42,951 nt of DNA from CG2-30-36-16 sp964372115 (lineage in GTDB: Bacteria; Bacteroidota; Ignavibacteria; Ignavibacteriales; Ignavibacteriaceae): positions 1-42,951 of the forward strand of contig CAYJPN010000041.1 in assembly GCA_964372115.1 (NCBI GenBank). Direction: 5' to 3'. Shown one piece after another: positions 1 through 8,500 of the stretch. Below the pieces are notes generated by a model. That model had not been told where the DNA came from, made no database searches, and worked only from the letters and a program-made list of their open reading frames with translations. The position numbers and the translations under genes are program-made. Numbering within the stretch: position 1 is the stretch's first letter; every line of letters starts with the position of its first letter.

Positions 1-270
1 ATTTCTAATTTTGCTCTTGTTTTTGTCCATTTTGCCGCATCTTGCTTGGTTACAGGTTTAATTTTTCTCCCGTCCGGGTCAATAAACCTCAACGGGTTAT
101 TCATCGTATAATTATACGGGCTCCAACCCGGGTACTTATCCCGCGAAGAAACGGGACAGGTCCGCCAGCGGGTCTACAGAGAGCCATCTATCGATACGGC
201 TGTCATAAAACCGTGCGCCAAAATAATCATATCCGGTTTCAATGTCACGCTTGTCCCGTTTCTTTTTCAT
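1..270 (-). pseudogene. RHS core fragment, frameshifted, runs off left edge
   Basis: On the minus strand an ATG at 268-270 opens a frame with the RHS-associated core signature (RDIETGYDYFGARFYDSR, then RWLSVDPLAD). It closes after 44 codons because a 22-base hairpin-forming stretch interrupts the core. The rest of the core (YPGWSPYNYTMNNPLRFIDP, then DG) continues in another frame to the left edge, where a variable tip would follow (it begins KIKPVTKQDAAKW). RHS cores normally end in such a DPxG motif before a toxin tip. This copy has no start of its own upstream of the core and is broken, so I read it as a displaced silent tip or remnant. What lies beyond the left edge is unknown. Confidence 0.8.
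138..159. repeat. 22-bp hairpin-forming insertion in RHS core
   Basis: Comparison with the intact RHS cores near 2940 and 4360 shows 22 extra bases between the codons for LAD and KYPG. The insert contains TCCCG and CGGGA arms around an 8-base loop and shifts the frame. A 15-base stretch at 250-264 is its inverse at 14 of 15 positions and sits at the same point of the core where another hairpin is inserted near 1767. Confidence 0.6.
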
Positions 271-426
271 CTCTCCTTAGCTCCCTAAAATCCACTTAAT
301 ATATTTTGCTTTTTTAATTTCTTAAAAAATGAAATAGTTACCGACAAGTAAGATAGCCATGGATAACCAAGGAACTAAGTTTGGAGTTATTCCATAAATA
401 TCTTTTTAATTTAGTTTGCACGGTTA

Positions 427-837
427 TCAATCCTGCAATAATTGTTTTGCCCACAACGAAAACCGGTCGTATTTTTTAAACAGCTTATCTATATCAGTTC
501 GTTTGTAAATATCGCCGGTGTAAGACACTAAAGACTTGTGCGAAATTAATGCTTCTAAATGTTTAATCGCGTTATTCCGCGCAGAGTCATCATTAACTTT
601 TTCCCGGATCAGGTTAATTACCTCGTAATGATTTTCGCCTTTGCACTTTGTCGCCCCTGTCTTAATTGTAATTGGATCTGCCAACGCAATAGCTGCATGA
701 ACAATCAAAACCCCGGCAGCATTATAATAATCGAACTCATACGCAATTCTTGAAGCTTCTTCAAAACTCAATGCAATTTTAAAATAATTTGAAGCCCTGT
801 TCCGCTCCACTTTTACTCTATAACTTTGCCTTACCAT
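427..837 (-). CDS. HEPN-domain protein, probable toxin of a HEPN/MNT pair
   Basis: This 136-aa, probably all-alpha protein has features of the HEPN superfamily: a YNAAGVLIVHAAIALAD helix near residues 38-54, an NH motif near 69-70, and R87-x5-H93, which fits the R-x4-6-H RNase motif. It overlaps the upstream nucleotidyltransferase gene by 20 bases, so the two are co-transcribed and probably translationally coupled. In characterised HEPN/MNT systems the HEPN protein is an RNase toxin and the MNT partner inactivates it by AMPylation. The H-x-Y tyrosine target of the HepT type is not seen after H93 (HLE instead), so the control mechanism may differ. A regulatory role rather than toxicity is also possible. 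Confidence 0.7.
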   Translation of the reverse strand: MVRQSYRVKVERNRASNYFKIALSFEEASRIAYEFDYYNAAGVLIVHAAIALADPITIKTGATKCKGENHYEVINLIREKVNDDSARNNAIKHLEALISHKSLVSYTGDIYKRTDIDKLFKKYDRFSLWAKQLLQD

Positions 838-1471
838 TTAACAGCTCTTTCAATGGTTTGCCGTAAATAAATACTCCTTCTTTAATAATGTTATTAACCG
901 GTTCCAACTTTTGCTGTGCTCGTCTAATAAATTGATACCCAGTGAAGGTTATTATTGATAATGATGCCCCGTATTTTTCGGCGGCTAATTCTAACGCTGC
1001 GGGTTTTAGTTTAGCAATATCCTTGTTTACATTACTATTTTTTAAAACTAAACAAATGTCCAAATCGCTATCGATTCTTTCTTCTTTCCGGGCTACACTT
1101 CCGAAGACAATAATACTAACGCAGGCTTTTGAAAAATGTTTTTTTATTAGTTCAAATATTTCGAGCAAATATTTTGCTTCTGTTTGCAGTAAAGGGACCA
1201 TCCCCTGCTCCACTAAGTAATTTTTTCTGTTAAGCACAAATAAATGATCTCTTCCCCCGATAGTGCGATGAACGATTTTTAAATTTTCAAGATTTGTTAA
1301 TGCAATTAAAGCCGTCTTCGCTGAAATTCCCGCATTTCGACTTATCTCTCTTCCGGATAATCCGGTTTTGGCATGAATTAAAGCTCGAAGTACTGCGACG
1401 TTGCTGAAGGAGGAAAAAACATAATTTAAAACTTTATGAAAAATCATTTTTTTGTTTCTTTTGCTAAACAC
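818..1471 (-). CDS. Winged-helix plus minimal nucleotidyltransferase, probable antitoxin
   Basis: The 217-aa protein has two parts. Residues about 20-80 look like a winged-helix domain (LSGREISRNAGISAKTALIA, then a GGRDHLFVLN wing). Residues about 115-205 are a pol-beta nucleotidyltransferase: G124-S125-x2-R128 followed by D136-x-D138 (SDLDICLVL). In the MNT family these residues bind nucleotide and metal. The start is GTG at 1471; an in-frame ATG at 1447 would remove only eight residues. A perfect inverted repeat sits immediately upstream, which suggests autoregulation through the winged helix. The downstream HEPN gene overlaps it. Fused HTH-MNT proteins occur with HEPN partners in many mobile toxin-antitoxin loci; the substrate here is not known. 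Confidence 0.78.
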   Translation of the reverse strand: MFSKRNKKMIFHKVLNYVFSSFSNVAVLRALIHAKTGLSGREISRNAGISAKTALIALTNLENLKIVHRTIGGRDHLFVLNRKNYLVEQGMVPLLQTEAKYLLEIFELIKKHFSKACVSIIVFGSVARKEERIDSDLDICLVLKNSNVNKDIAKLKPAALELAAEKYGASLSIITFTGYQFIRRAQQKLEPVNNIIKEGVFIYGKPLKELLNGKAKL

Positions 1472-1472
1472 A

Positions 1473-1490
1473 TGTTTACTATTGTAAACA
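1473..1490. promoter_or_regulatory. Inverted repeat at start of MNT gene, candidate operator
   Basis: The sequence TGTTTACTATTGTAAACA is a perfect 7-4-7 inverted repeat lying directly upstream of the GTG start. The gene product carries a winged helix, so this is a natural candidate site for autorepression. The position and symmetry are seen directly; binding is inferred. Confidence 0.55.
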
Positions 1491-1766
1491 AAGATAATAA
1501 ATTATTTTATTGTATATCAACTTTTTAAGTAATACAACCGCAATATTTTTTGCAGATCTATAGCAACAACAATTCGCAAACAATAGTATGTTAAAATAAC
1601 AGCCAATCGATTTAATCCAAAAATCAATTTGCATTTTTTACTATTGCGCCCGGCAAAGCCACCCCTCTGGGAAAAATAATCAACGTCCGCCAAAGCAAAT
1701 CTAATTATAAATTTTGTTTTTAGTAACACGCGCCAAGGCGGAATATCCGGTTTCAATTTCACGCCT

Positions 1767-1796
1767 GTCCCGACGAATCGGAGATGAAGTCGGGAC
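1767..1796. repeat. Hairpin insertion 1 (GTCCCGAC arms)
   Basis: An 8-bp perfect stem, GTCCCGAC with GTCGGGAC, encloses 14 bases. It is absent from the intact RHS cores near 3020 and 4445 and is inserted immediately after the shared CACG. The fragment at the left edge has a GTCCCGTTTC half-element at the same point. Confidence 0.65.
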
Positions 1797-1808
1797 TCTT
1801 TTTCTGTG

Positions 1809-1824
1809 TCCGTTGGCTAACGGA
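1809..1824. repeat. Hairpin insertion 2 (TCCGTT arms)
   Basis: TCCGTTGGCTAACGGA is a near-palindrome (6-bp arms, 4-base loop). It replaces seven bases of the intact RHS core between the codons for DKY and EKE. Confidence 0.55.
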
Positions 1825-1854
1825 TTGTATTTGTCGTTTTGCCCGCTGCCGATT

Positions 1855-2247
1855 TTACTTCAATCTATTATGATTTAATATATTTACTATTAAAAAAAAC
1901 AAGCTTAAACTCAAAATTAAATAACTGATAACGATTATATCTAATTTCCTCTTTACAACATTATTCAATTTTTCTGATTTATTAATTATTACGGAATATT
2001 TTTTACCATGTATGAACCAAAAATAATTATTAATTGATACGAGTATTAATAAAGGAATATAGCCTCCATCAGGGAATAATTGTACATTAAAGCCAATCAC
2101 CAATAAACCAAAAATTGACAGTAAATTAATGCCCATCATACCTGCTGTTAACACAAAGGCAGATAAAACAGGAACATCTCTCTCCTTTATGATTTTTATA
2201 TTCCACCAGTATACACGATAAAACAAATGATTAAATAATTTTTTCAT
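1855..2247 (-). CDS. Small membrane protein, candidate immunity protein for RHS tip
   Basis: The 130-aa protein has three predicted membrane segments (about residues 27-55, 62-78 and 102-124) and basic ends. No enzyme motif is visible. Its ATG overlaps the stop of the upstream RHS tip by four bases (ATGA), the usual arrangement of an RHS C-terminal toxin and its immunity gene. The pairing is inferred from position and overlap; I do not recognise the family with certainty. A membrane location would fit a toxin acting at or through the inner membrane. Its codon use and AT content match the accessory region rather than the housekeeping genes. Confidence 0.6.
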   Translation of the reverse strand: MKKLFNHLFYRVYWWNIKIIKERDVPVLSAFVLTAGMMGINLLSIFGLLVIGFNVQLFPDGGYIPLLILVSINNYFWFIHGKKYSVIINKSEKLNNVVKRKLDIIVISYLILSLSLFFLIVNILNHNRLK

Positions 2248-3227
2248 TTTATTAATTTTTTTACGAACTTCTCACTATCAAAACCAAAAATAGCTTTTAA
2301 TGGTTTATATTTTCCAACTTCGTAGCCAAATGATGCTGCCGCACCGTAGGCTCCTGTTGCTGCACTAACTATGCTAAAACAAAATTCAAACCATCCCTTT
2401 GCACCTGAGCTTTTCCCTGAGTATAAATTTTCACCTGTGTCGAATATATTGTATAAATTTAAAAGCATCGAGCCACCTTTTAGTATTTTACCCGAACTTA
2501 ATGTGTGTACATTTCCCCGACCACCACCTTTCCATCCATTATATATCCAAGGACTGTTTCCCTTAACACTTGAAATTCTTAGCGTAGTATGACCATATGC
2601 CTTTTTTAGTAGGCTAGCCGAGGCACCCATGGCTGATACTGCCCACGAAGCAACATTTGCCCCACTTTCAAAATGCATTTCACTGCCATATTTTTGAATC
2701 CAAGTTTCATTAATATTGCCATCTCTTGCAACTACTGACGTATTATTATACTCATTTACAAAATTTTCAACATTCTCATTTGAGACGACAACTGTTGCGT
2801 CATTGCCATCATTCGTTTCTGCTAAAGTATTTTCATCTTCATCCTCATATTTGGTATCCAGAGCACCACTGGGATCTATTCTACTTAATGGATTATTCTG
2901 AACATAATTGTATGGTGATAATCCAGGGCGTCTATCTGCCAGCGGGTCTACCGAGAGCCATCTGCCAATTCTTGAATCATAAAACCTTGCGCCAAAATAA
3001 TCATAACCGGTTTCAATGTCACGTTCTTTTTCGGTGAATTTGTATTTATCGTTTTGCCCGCTGCCTACTGTGTAGGTTCTAAGGGTCTCGCCAAATGGGT
3101 AATAATCTTGCGCGCTTGTTATTTGTCCGTATTGGTCTACAACAATACGTATGCTGCCGAGGTGGTCTTTTATGTAGTCGCCAGAACGGCGAGTTAATAC
3201 AGTGCACGACTTACTACTACAGTGCTT
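2244..3227 (-). pseudogene. Orphan RHS tip: core plus variable C-terminal domain, no start codon
   Basis: An uninterrupted minus-strand frame runs from just after a TAA at 3228-3230 to the stop at 2244. It holds the conserved core (IKDHLGSIRIVVDQYGQ, FTEKERDIETGYDYFGARFY, RWLSVDPLADRRPGLSPYNY, then DPSG) followed by about 185 residues of unique sequence. The C-terminal part contains a Gly/Lys-rich segment (WIYNGWKGGGRGN) and a small-residue-rich segment (SAATGAYGAAASFGYEVGK). No ATG, GTG or TTG precedes the core in frame; the first ATG is at 2678, inside the variable domain. This is what a displaced tip in an RHS/CDI-type array looks like: kept as a reservoir but not expressed whole. A 144-aa product from 2678 is still possible. 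Its likely immunity gene overlaps its stop. Confidence 0.75.
2892..3178. repeat. RHS core direct repeat, copy 1
   Basis: This segment is nearly identical to 4311-4597 at a constant offset of 1419 bases. It ends abruptly at the TATGTAGT junction. Related, more diverged copies are at 60-250 and 1741-1850. Confidence 0.8.
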
Positions 3228-3342
3228 TTATGCGGAGTTTATATAATGCGTTTATGTGACAGCCACGTAGGAACTTAAAAATTCCGCAGGGAGTGTTTTT
3301 ATAATTGCAACGTTATGTAAGACTTGCTGAAAGTATAGGGAT
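3179..3342. other. Non-coding junction between two RHS cassettes
   Basis: Similarity to the RHS core stops at 3178. The following bases include a small TCGCC-AGAAC-GGCGA hairpin and the word ACAGTGC twice, 22 bases apart. No gene, terminator or clear insertion-element end is visible. I take it as a recombination junction of unknown origin. Confidence 0.4.
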
Positions 3343-3693
3343 TTATTTAATTATTTTCTTTTCTTCAATAATATTTCTATCCACTAAAACATTCTTTGCC
3401 ACAGCAATTATCTGCGGATTATCATATAATTCAAATGGATCAATTAAACCAACTAAAATATTTTCCCGTTTATTATCCTCAATAAAATATATTTGTATCA
3501 AATCTTTTTTAAGATCAATTTCATTTAAAGTTAATAAGTATTCAAAATTTTGAGTATTTATTTCTTGCTTTATGCTTTCGAGTTGCTTTTCATTTTTTAA
3601 AATTACTTCACCAATTTTATACAAACTCTCAATTTCAAATTTTATATTATTTTTATTTAATAACTCATTTATTTTTTGATATTCAATATTCAT
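3343..3693 (-). CDS. Small acidic/basic protein, candidate immunity protein
   Basis: The 116-aa protein is rich in Lys, Glu, Ile and Asn, with no signal peptide and no membrane segment. It looks like a mixed alpha/beta cytosolic protein (for example LLTLNEIDLKKDLIQIYFIE followed by DNKRENILVGLIDP). I do not recognise the family. It starts 20 bases after the stop of the upstream RHS tip, with a GAGGAAA ribosome-binding site about eight bases before the ATG. That position is the usual slot for the immunity gene of an RHS toxin, so this role is inferred from context only. Confidence 0.55.
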   Translation of the reverse strand: MNIEYQKINELLNKNNIKFEIESLYKIGEVILKNEKQLESIKQEINTQNFEYLLTLNEIDLKKDLIQIYFIEDNKRENILVGLIDPFELYDNPQIIAVAKNVLVDRNIIEEKKIIK

Positions 3694-3713
3694 TTTAAAG
3701 GTTTCCTCATTTT

Positions 3714-4718
3714 TTATTTATCGAGCTTTTTATAAACTTCTTTCGCTACTTGATTTCCTATAAACCCTCCAGTAACTGAACCAATAAGCCCTCCAACTAT
3801 TGCTCCTGGGACTGCGCCAACACCTCCAAACAAGACTCCTATAGCCGCACCGATAGTAGCTCCTGTTTGCCCTCCTGCAATTGCACCTGTCCAAGTACCT
3901 GCCTCTTGCACTACTGCTTTTGTAGTATTATCTGCTGTCGCAATATTATACGCTGATATACCTAACCCAACTACTAATAAACCTTTTCCTACTTTACCAA
4001 CTGTTTCCATTGTAGCATTAACACCAGCATTTGATTTATTTACAGTACCTCCAAATTTTACTGCTTCATTTGACATCGAATGTTTTTGTTCAGCTAATGC
4101 GAGATACGGTTGAGGTGTTTTTGCTCTCGCATCTAATTTTAGTTGGGTGCGTTCCGCTGATGTAGTAACTTCTGATACGGCTTTTACATAATTTTTCCTA
4201 ACAGTAGCTGCTTGATTTGCACGCTGGCCTTCACTAATAACAACAGATTGTGCAGCTTTTTTCTTGGCCTTATCATCAATTTTTCCGTCCGGATCAAAAC
4301 GATTTATTGGATTTAATTGACAGTAGTTATATGGTGAGAGTCCTGGTCTTTTTTCCGCCAGCGGGTCTACCGAGAGCCATCTGCCTATACGGCTGTCATA
4401 AAACCGTGCGCCAAAATAATCATATCCGGTTTCAATGTCACGCTCTTTTTCGGTGAATTTGTATTTGTCGTTTTGCCCGCTGCCGGTTGTGTAAGTTCTA
4501 AGAGTTTCACCAAATGGGTAATAATCTTGCGCGCTTGTTATCTGCCCGTATTGGTCTACAACAACACGTATGCTGCCGAGGTGGTCTTTTATGTAGTAGT
4601 TGCGGGAGTCATAGCGCTCCCAGCCTATTTCCGGCTCGCCACGCTCATTTGTTGTTTCCACTTCCTCCCAGTTAACATCTACTCTGCCCATCAGCCCGTT
4701 GCCGTAAAGGTTTACCAT
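3714..4718 (-). CDS. RHS repeat-associated core with glycine-zipper C-terminal domain
   Basis: The 334-aa frame starts at an ATG just after an in-frame stop in the RHS core. Residues about 45-145 hold the conserved core (YIKDHLGSIRVVVDQYGQ, FTEKERDIETGYDYFGARFY, WLSVDPLAEKRPGLSPYNY, then DPDG). After this comes a variable domain: a charged helical stretch (about 150-225), a hydrophobic segment (GLLVVGLGISAYNIA), and a long Gly/Ala zipper (about 270-322, with GAIAGGQTGATIGAAIG). Such zippers occur in membrane-inserting proteins, so a membrane-acting tip is plausible but unproven. It is the 3' half of a larger RHS gene whose 5' part is damaged; expression would need a restart at 4718. A candidate immunity gene lies downstream. 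Confidence 0.75.
   Translation of the reverse strand: MVNLYGNGLMGRVDVNWEEVETTNERGEPEIGWERYDSRNYYIKDHLGSIRVVVDQYGQITSAQDYYPFGETLRTYTTGSGQNDKYKFTEKERDIETGYDYFGARFYDSRIGRWLSVDPLAEKRPGLSPYNYCQLNPINRFDPDGKIDDKAKKKAAQSVVISEGQRANQAATVRKNYVKAVSEVTTSAERTQLKLDARAKTPQPYLALAEQKHSMSNEAVKFGGTVNKSNAGVNATMETVGKVGKGLLVVGLGISAYNIATADNTTKAVVQEAGTWTGAIAGGQTGATIGAAIGVLFGGVGAVPGAIVGGLIGSVTGGFIGNQVAKEVYKKLDK
4311..4597. repeat. RHS core direct repeat, copy 2
   Basis: This is the partner of 2892-3178. The near identity of the two cores, next to unrelated tips, points to recent duplication or tip exchange by homologous recombination through the core. Confidence 0.8.
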
Positions 4719-4724
4719 CTTTAA

Positions 4725-5078
4725 TTAGTTACCGGTGTTTGCAAGCTCGCGCCCGTTATTGTCCCGCAAGTAAAATTCCATTCCGCTCGAACCGTTTTTG
4801 CCTATCCGGTTCCCGGCATCGTCGTAGTAGTAATCAACCATATCTTCGTTCTCAACCTGCAGCGGAAGATTTCTGTAATCATAGTTGTAAAGCGAGGTTA
4901 AGTTCAGGTTGTCTGAAACAGCATTTCCACGGGGGTCGTAACTGTAGTTTTTTGTATAACCATTAAACAGCACATGGTCCAATTTATTTGTTCCGTTTGT
5001 GTAGAAGTAAGAAATATTTTGTCCGGTTCTATTTTTCGATGAAATATTTCCATCCGCGTTGTACTGGTAATTTTCAGT
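4725..5078 (-). pseudogene. Upstream RHS core, truncated by IS remnant and an in-frame stop
   Basis: The minus-strand frame reads as RHS/YD repeats (YQYNADGNISSKN, NYSYDPRGNAVSDN, YYYDDAGNRIGKN, REL). It stops at TAA 4725-4727 and continues in the same frame after two codons into the core starting at 4718. The break is therefore a single nonsense codon, not a frameshift. Upstream the frame is open only to 5078, where an IS3-type tail begins. RHS proteins are normally much longer and carry many more YD repeats. The N-terminal delivery part is missing, so this is a relic of a full rhs gene. Confidence 0.75.
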
Positions 5079-5300
5079 TTAGTTCGCGTTTGAGCAGACA
5101 TTTGATATCAACATTTAGGTTTGTCTTCTTTGGCTGCATTTGTTTTGCTCCAAATTTCTTTTCTTTTTTCTGCCGCTTGCTTCAGTCTGATTGCTCTTAC
5201 AGTAAATTTTTTTTCCACTCTCAAGCAAAAAATCTTTGGGAGTAGGGTAACCAATCGCACCATGACGTTTTACTTTATTGTAACCGCGCCTCCTTTTTCG
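5079..5300 (-). mobile_element. IS3-family transposase C-terminal remnant and IS end
   Basis: On the minus strand a frame ending at TAA 5115-5117 reads YNKVKRHGAIGYPTPKDFLL, the typical end of an IS3-family OrfB integrase core (YN..R.H...GY.TP..F), followed by a basic tail. The catalytic DDE part is absent, and upstream the frame runs only about 60 codons to a stop. The roughly 40 bases between this stop and the RHS sequence (TGTCTGCTCAAACGCGAACT and on) would be the IS 3' end. This suggests an old IS insertion into the rhs gene followed by loss of the rest of both. The family call rests on one motif. Confidence 0.55.
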
Positions 5301-5555
5301 AAGAGGTTTTTCTTTCCCGCAGGATAGATGTTCCGTTTATTTGATTCATTTTTTTTGACTCCAATTAAATTTATTTGTACCCAAATTTAATAAACGTCTC
5401 TTTCCAACTTAAGCATTACATCGGTTGGTCCCAATCGATAAAAACTCTCTGTAATAATTAAAATCTTTGGTTGTTATAATTATCTATAATTAGTTAATTT
5501 TAAGCGCCTATTAAGTAAGAAATTAGTGATCCATAAATTAATATTAGTTAGATAT
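5301..5555. other. AT-rich intergenic region upstream of the beta-propeller gene
   Basis: No gene is visible. The region separates the minus-strand RHS array from the plus-strand gene and should contain the promoter of the latter. I find no convincing TTTG / TAnnTTTG pair or Shine-Dalgarno. Confidence 0.35.
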
Positions 5556-8500
5556 ATGAAAAAATTAATTCTGTCCTTTGCTGTTTTGGTTATTCTTTTT
5601 ACATCTGATAGCCTCTTTGCGCAAAAGATTAATTCCAATGCAGAACCTGACTCATTAAAAAAAATATCTTTATCCGGACTTCAATTTAGAAGCATTGGAC
5701 CAGCAATAACCGGCGGAAGAGTGAGACATATAAAAGTTAATCTGCAAAATAAATCGGAGTATTATATAGCCTCCGGCAGCGGCTCGCTATGGAAAACAGT
5801 TAACCGCGGAATTACATTTACCCCGGCGTTCGAAAATCAGAATACTTATGCTATCGGCGCAGTAGAAATTGATCCAACCAATCCTAATGTGCTTTGGGTT
5901 GGAACAGGTGAAAATAGTAACCACAACAACTCAGGTTATGGTGACGGTATTTACAAAAGTGAGGATGGCGGAAAAAGCTGGAGTAACATGGGATTAAAAA
6001 CCTCCGAGCACATAGGCGGCATCGCTATTGATCCCAATAACTCTAACACAGTTTACATTGCCGCAATGGGTTCGTTGCGGAAGGAAGGTGGAGACAGAGG
6101 AATATTTAAAACAACCGACGGCGGTAAAACCTGGCAGAACGTTTTAAAGATTAGTCAATACACCGGTTGTTACGAAGTATTTCTCGACCCCAGATATTCA
6201 AACATAGTTTACGCGGTTGCTCATCAGAGAATGAGAAATTTATACACAGGTGTTTACGGCGGTCCGGAAAGCGGCATTTATAAAAGTACCGATGCCGGGG
6301 CAACATGGGATAAATTAAAAAGCGGTCTCCCTTCCGATGAAGTTGGAAGAATAGGCATGGCAGTTTCGCCGGTTAATCCCGATGTTCTATACGCTATAGT
6401 TGATGCAAAAAAAGAAGGGGGTTTTTATAAAAGCGTTAACCGCGGTGCGAGCTGGACAAAACAAAGCAGTTATGTTTCGGCGTATACTTTTTATTTTCAA
6501 AAGATTTTTTGCGATGTAAAAGATGTTGACCGCGTTTACAGCATGGATGTTTTTATTCATATCACAAAAGACGGCGGAAAGACATGGACGAACCTTGGAG
6601 AAAAAAACAAACATGTTGATAACCATGGTTTCTGGATTGATCCGGACGATAACAATCATTTAATCTCCGGCTGCGACGGCGGGGTTTATGAAACTTATGA
6701 CCTTGGATTAAATTGGGCATTTAGAAATACTATTCCCATTGCGGAAATTTATAAAGTAACCACAGATAACACACTTCCATTTTATAATGTTTACATCGGT
6801 ACGCAGGATAACAACAGTCTTGGCGGTCCATCGCGCACAATTAATTCAGGCGGAATTACAAACCAGGATTGGCTTTTTACAGTTGCGGGCGATGGTTTTC
6901 AAACGCAGGTAGATTGGCAGGACCCGAATATTATTTACGCCGAATCACAAAACGGCGGGCTCGTAAGGTTTGATAAAAAAAGCGGCGAAAAATTATATAT
7001 CAAGCCGTACGATTTTGCCGATACTGCATACCGATTCGATTGGGATGCCGCACTTTTAATTTCAATTTATGATCATAAAAGATTGTACTTCGGCGGCAAT
7101 AAGTTATTCCGTTCGGATGACCAGGGGAGCACCTGGAAAGAAATAAGCGGCGATTTGACAAGAGGCTTCCCTGAAAACTTCCAGAAGCTTATGGGCAGAA
7201 GCTGGAGTATGGATGAGATGGTAAGCAAAAGTTCGATGGCGCAGATTGTAACAATCGCTGAGTCGCCGCTTAATGAAAACATTTTGTTTGTCGGCTCCGG
7301 GGACGGACTAATTTATTCAACAACAGATGGCGGTAAAAGTTGGATGAAAGCTTCTTCAATAGATGGGCTGCCGCAATATGCGCGCGTGCATCAAATCATC
7401 GCATCTAATTTTAATAAACTTGTTGCCTATGCCGCGTGTCATAATTTTCATGATGGCGATTATAGACCGTACTTGTACAAAACCGAAGACGGCGGCAAAA
7501 CCTGGAAATCAATTAACTCTAATCTTCCGGAGATGGGCTCTACTTATACAATTGCCGAAGACCATGTTGATGGTAATCTTTTATTTACCGGAACGCAGTT
7601 TGGTGTTTTCTTCAGCAATAACGAGGGCAATGAGTGGATACCATTAAAGAACGGACTGCCGACAATACAGGTAATGAATCTAAAAATTCAGCGGCGCGAA
7701 AACGATCTTGTTGTTTCAACATATGGCAGAGGTGTTTACATACTTGATAATTATTCGCCACTCCGTTTTATGTCAAATGAAACTTTGTCGAAAGATGCGT
7801 TTATCTTTCCTATTAAAGATGCCTTAATGTTTATCCCGGCAACACCATTCGGTTTTGATGGAATAGGTTTTATGGGCGCAAGCTTTTTTGCCGCCCAAAA
7901 TCCGGTGGTTGGTGCGGTGATTAACTATTATATAAAGGATGACGTAAAATCATTAAAAGACAAAAGACGCGAAATTGAAAAAGAAAAACAAAAGAAAGGA
8001 GAAGATGTAGCTTTCCCTTCTTATGATGAGTTAAAAAAAGAAAGCGAAGAACCGGAAGCGTTTTTACTTTTTACTATATCCGATGAGCAGGGAAACATAA
8101 TTAAAAAAATAAAAACCGGCGTAAAAAAAGGATTGAACAAATTAGTCTGGGATTTCCGTTATGATACTTTTTCCCCAATCTCAATGGAAACATTTGATAA
8201 TTCTGTCCCATGGAATGAACCGGAAAAAGGCTACATGGCGGCGCCGGGAAAATATAAAGTATCGCTCACAAAATTTGAAGCCGGGGTATTTACGGAACTT
8301 TGTGCGCCTCAGGAATTTAATTGCGTGCCTTTAAATTTGAACGAATTAAGCGCAAAGGATAAATTGGCTCTTGACAACTTTAACAAAAAAGTTGCGGAGA
8401 TGACGAGAGTTATTACAGGCGCCGATGCGTACAGAAAAGAACTTGTAAATAAAATTAAATACTTTAAAAAAGCTGTATTCGAATCACCCAAAGTGCCGGA

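Larger units (their letters stand above)
1701..1854 (-). pseudogene. Short RHS core fragment with two hairpin insertions
   Basis: Directly after the stop of the 130-aa membrane gene, the minus strand reads GSGQNDKY and later EIETGY, the middle of the RHS core. It then loses similarity and stops at 1701-1703. Relative to the intact cores, two insertions lie between these motifs: one contains TCCGTTAGCCAACGGA, the other a GTCCCGAC...GTCGGGAC hairpin. Their net lengths (+13 and +32) sum to 45, so the reading frame is kept. There is no start codon. From here to 1491 the remaining sequence shows no convincing gene; an 81-codon minus-strand frame at 1517-1762 begins out of frame within the RHS fragment and is not credible. 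Confidence 0.7.

Noticed and set aside
1517..1762. 81-codon minus-strand frame
   Set aside because: It begins inside the RHS fragment in a different frame and continues into non-coding sequence without any recognisable feature.
3240..3320. Integron attC site near CAACGTTATGT
   Set aside because: The opposite end has only weak complementarity (ATATAATGCG), the core-site consensus is violated, and no integrase or cassette array is visible.
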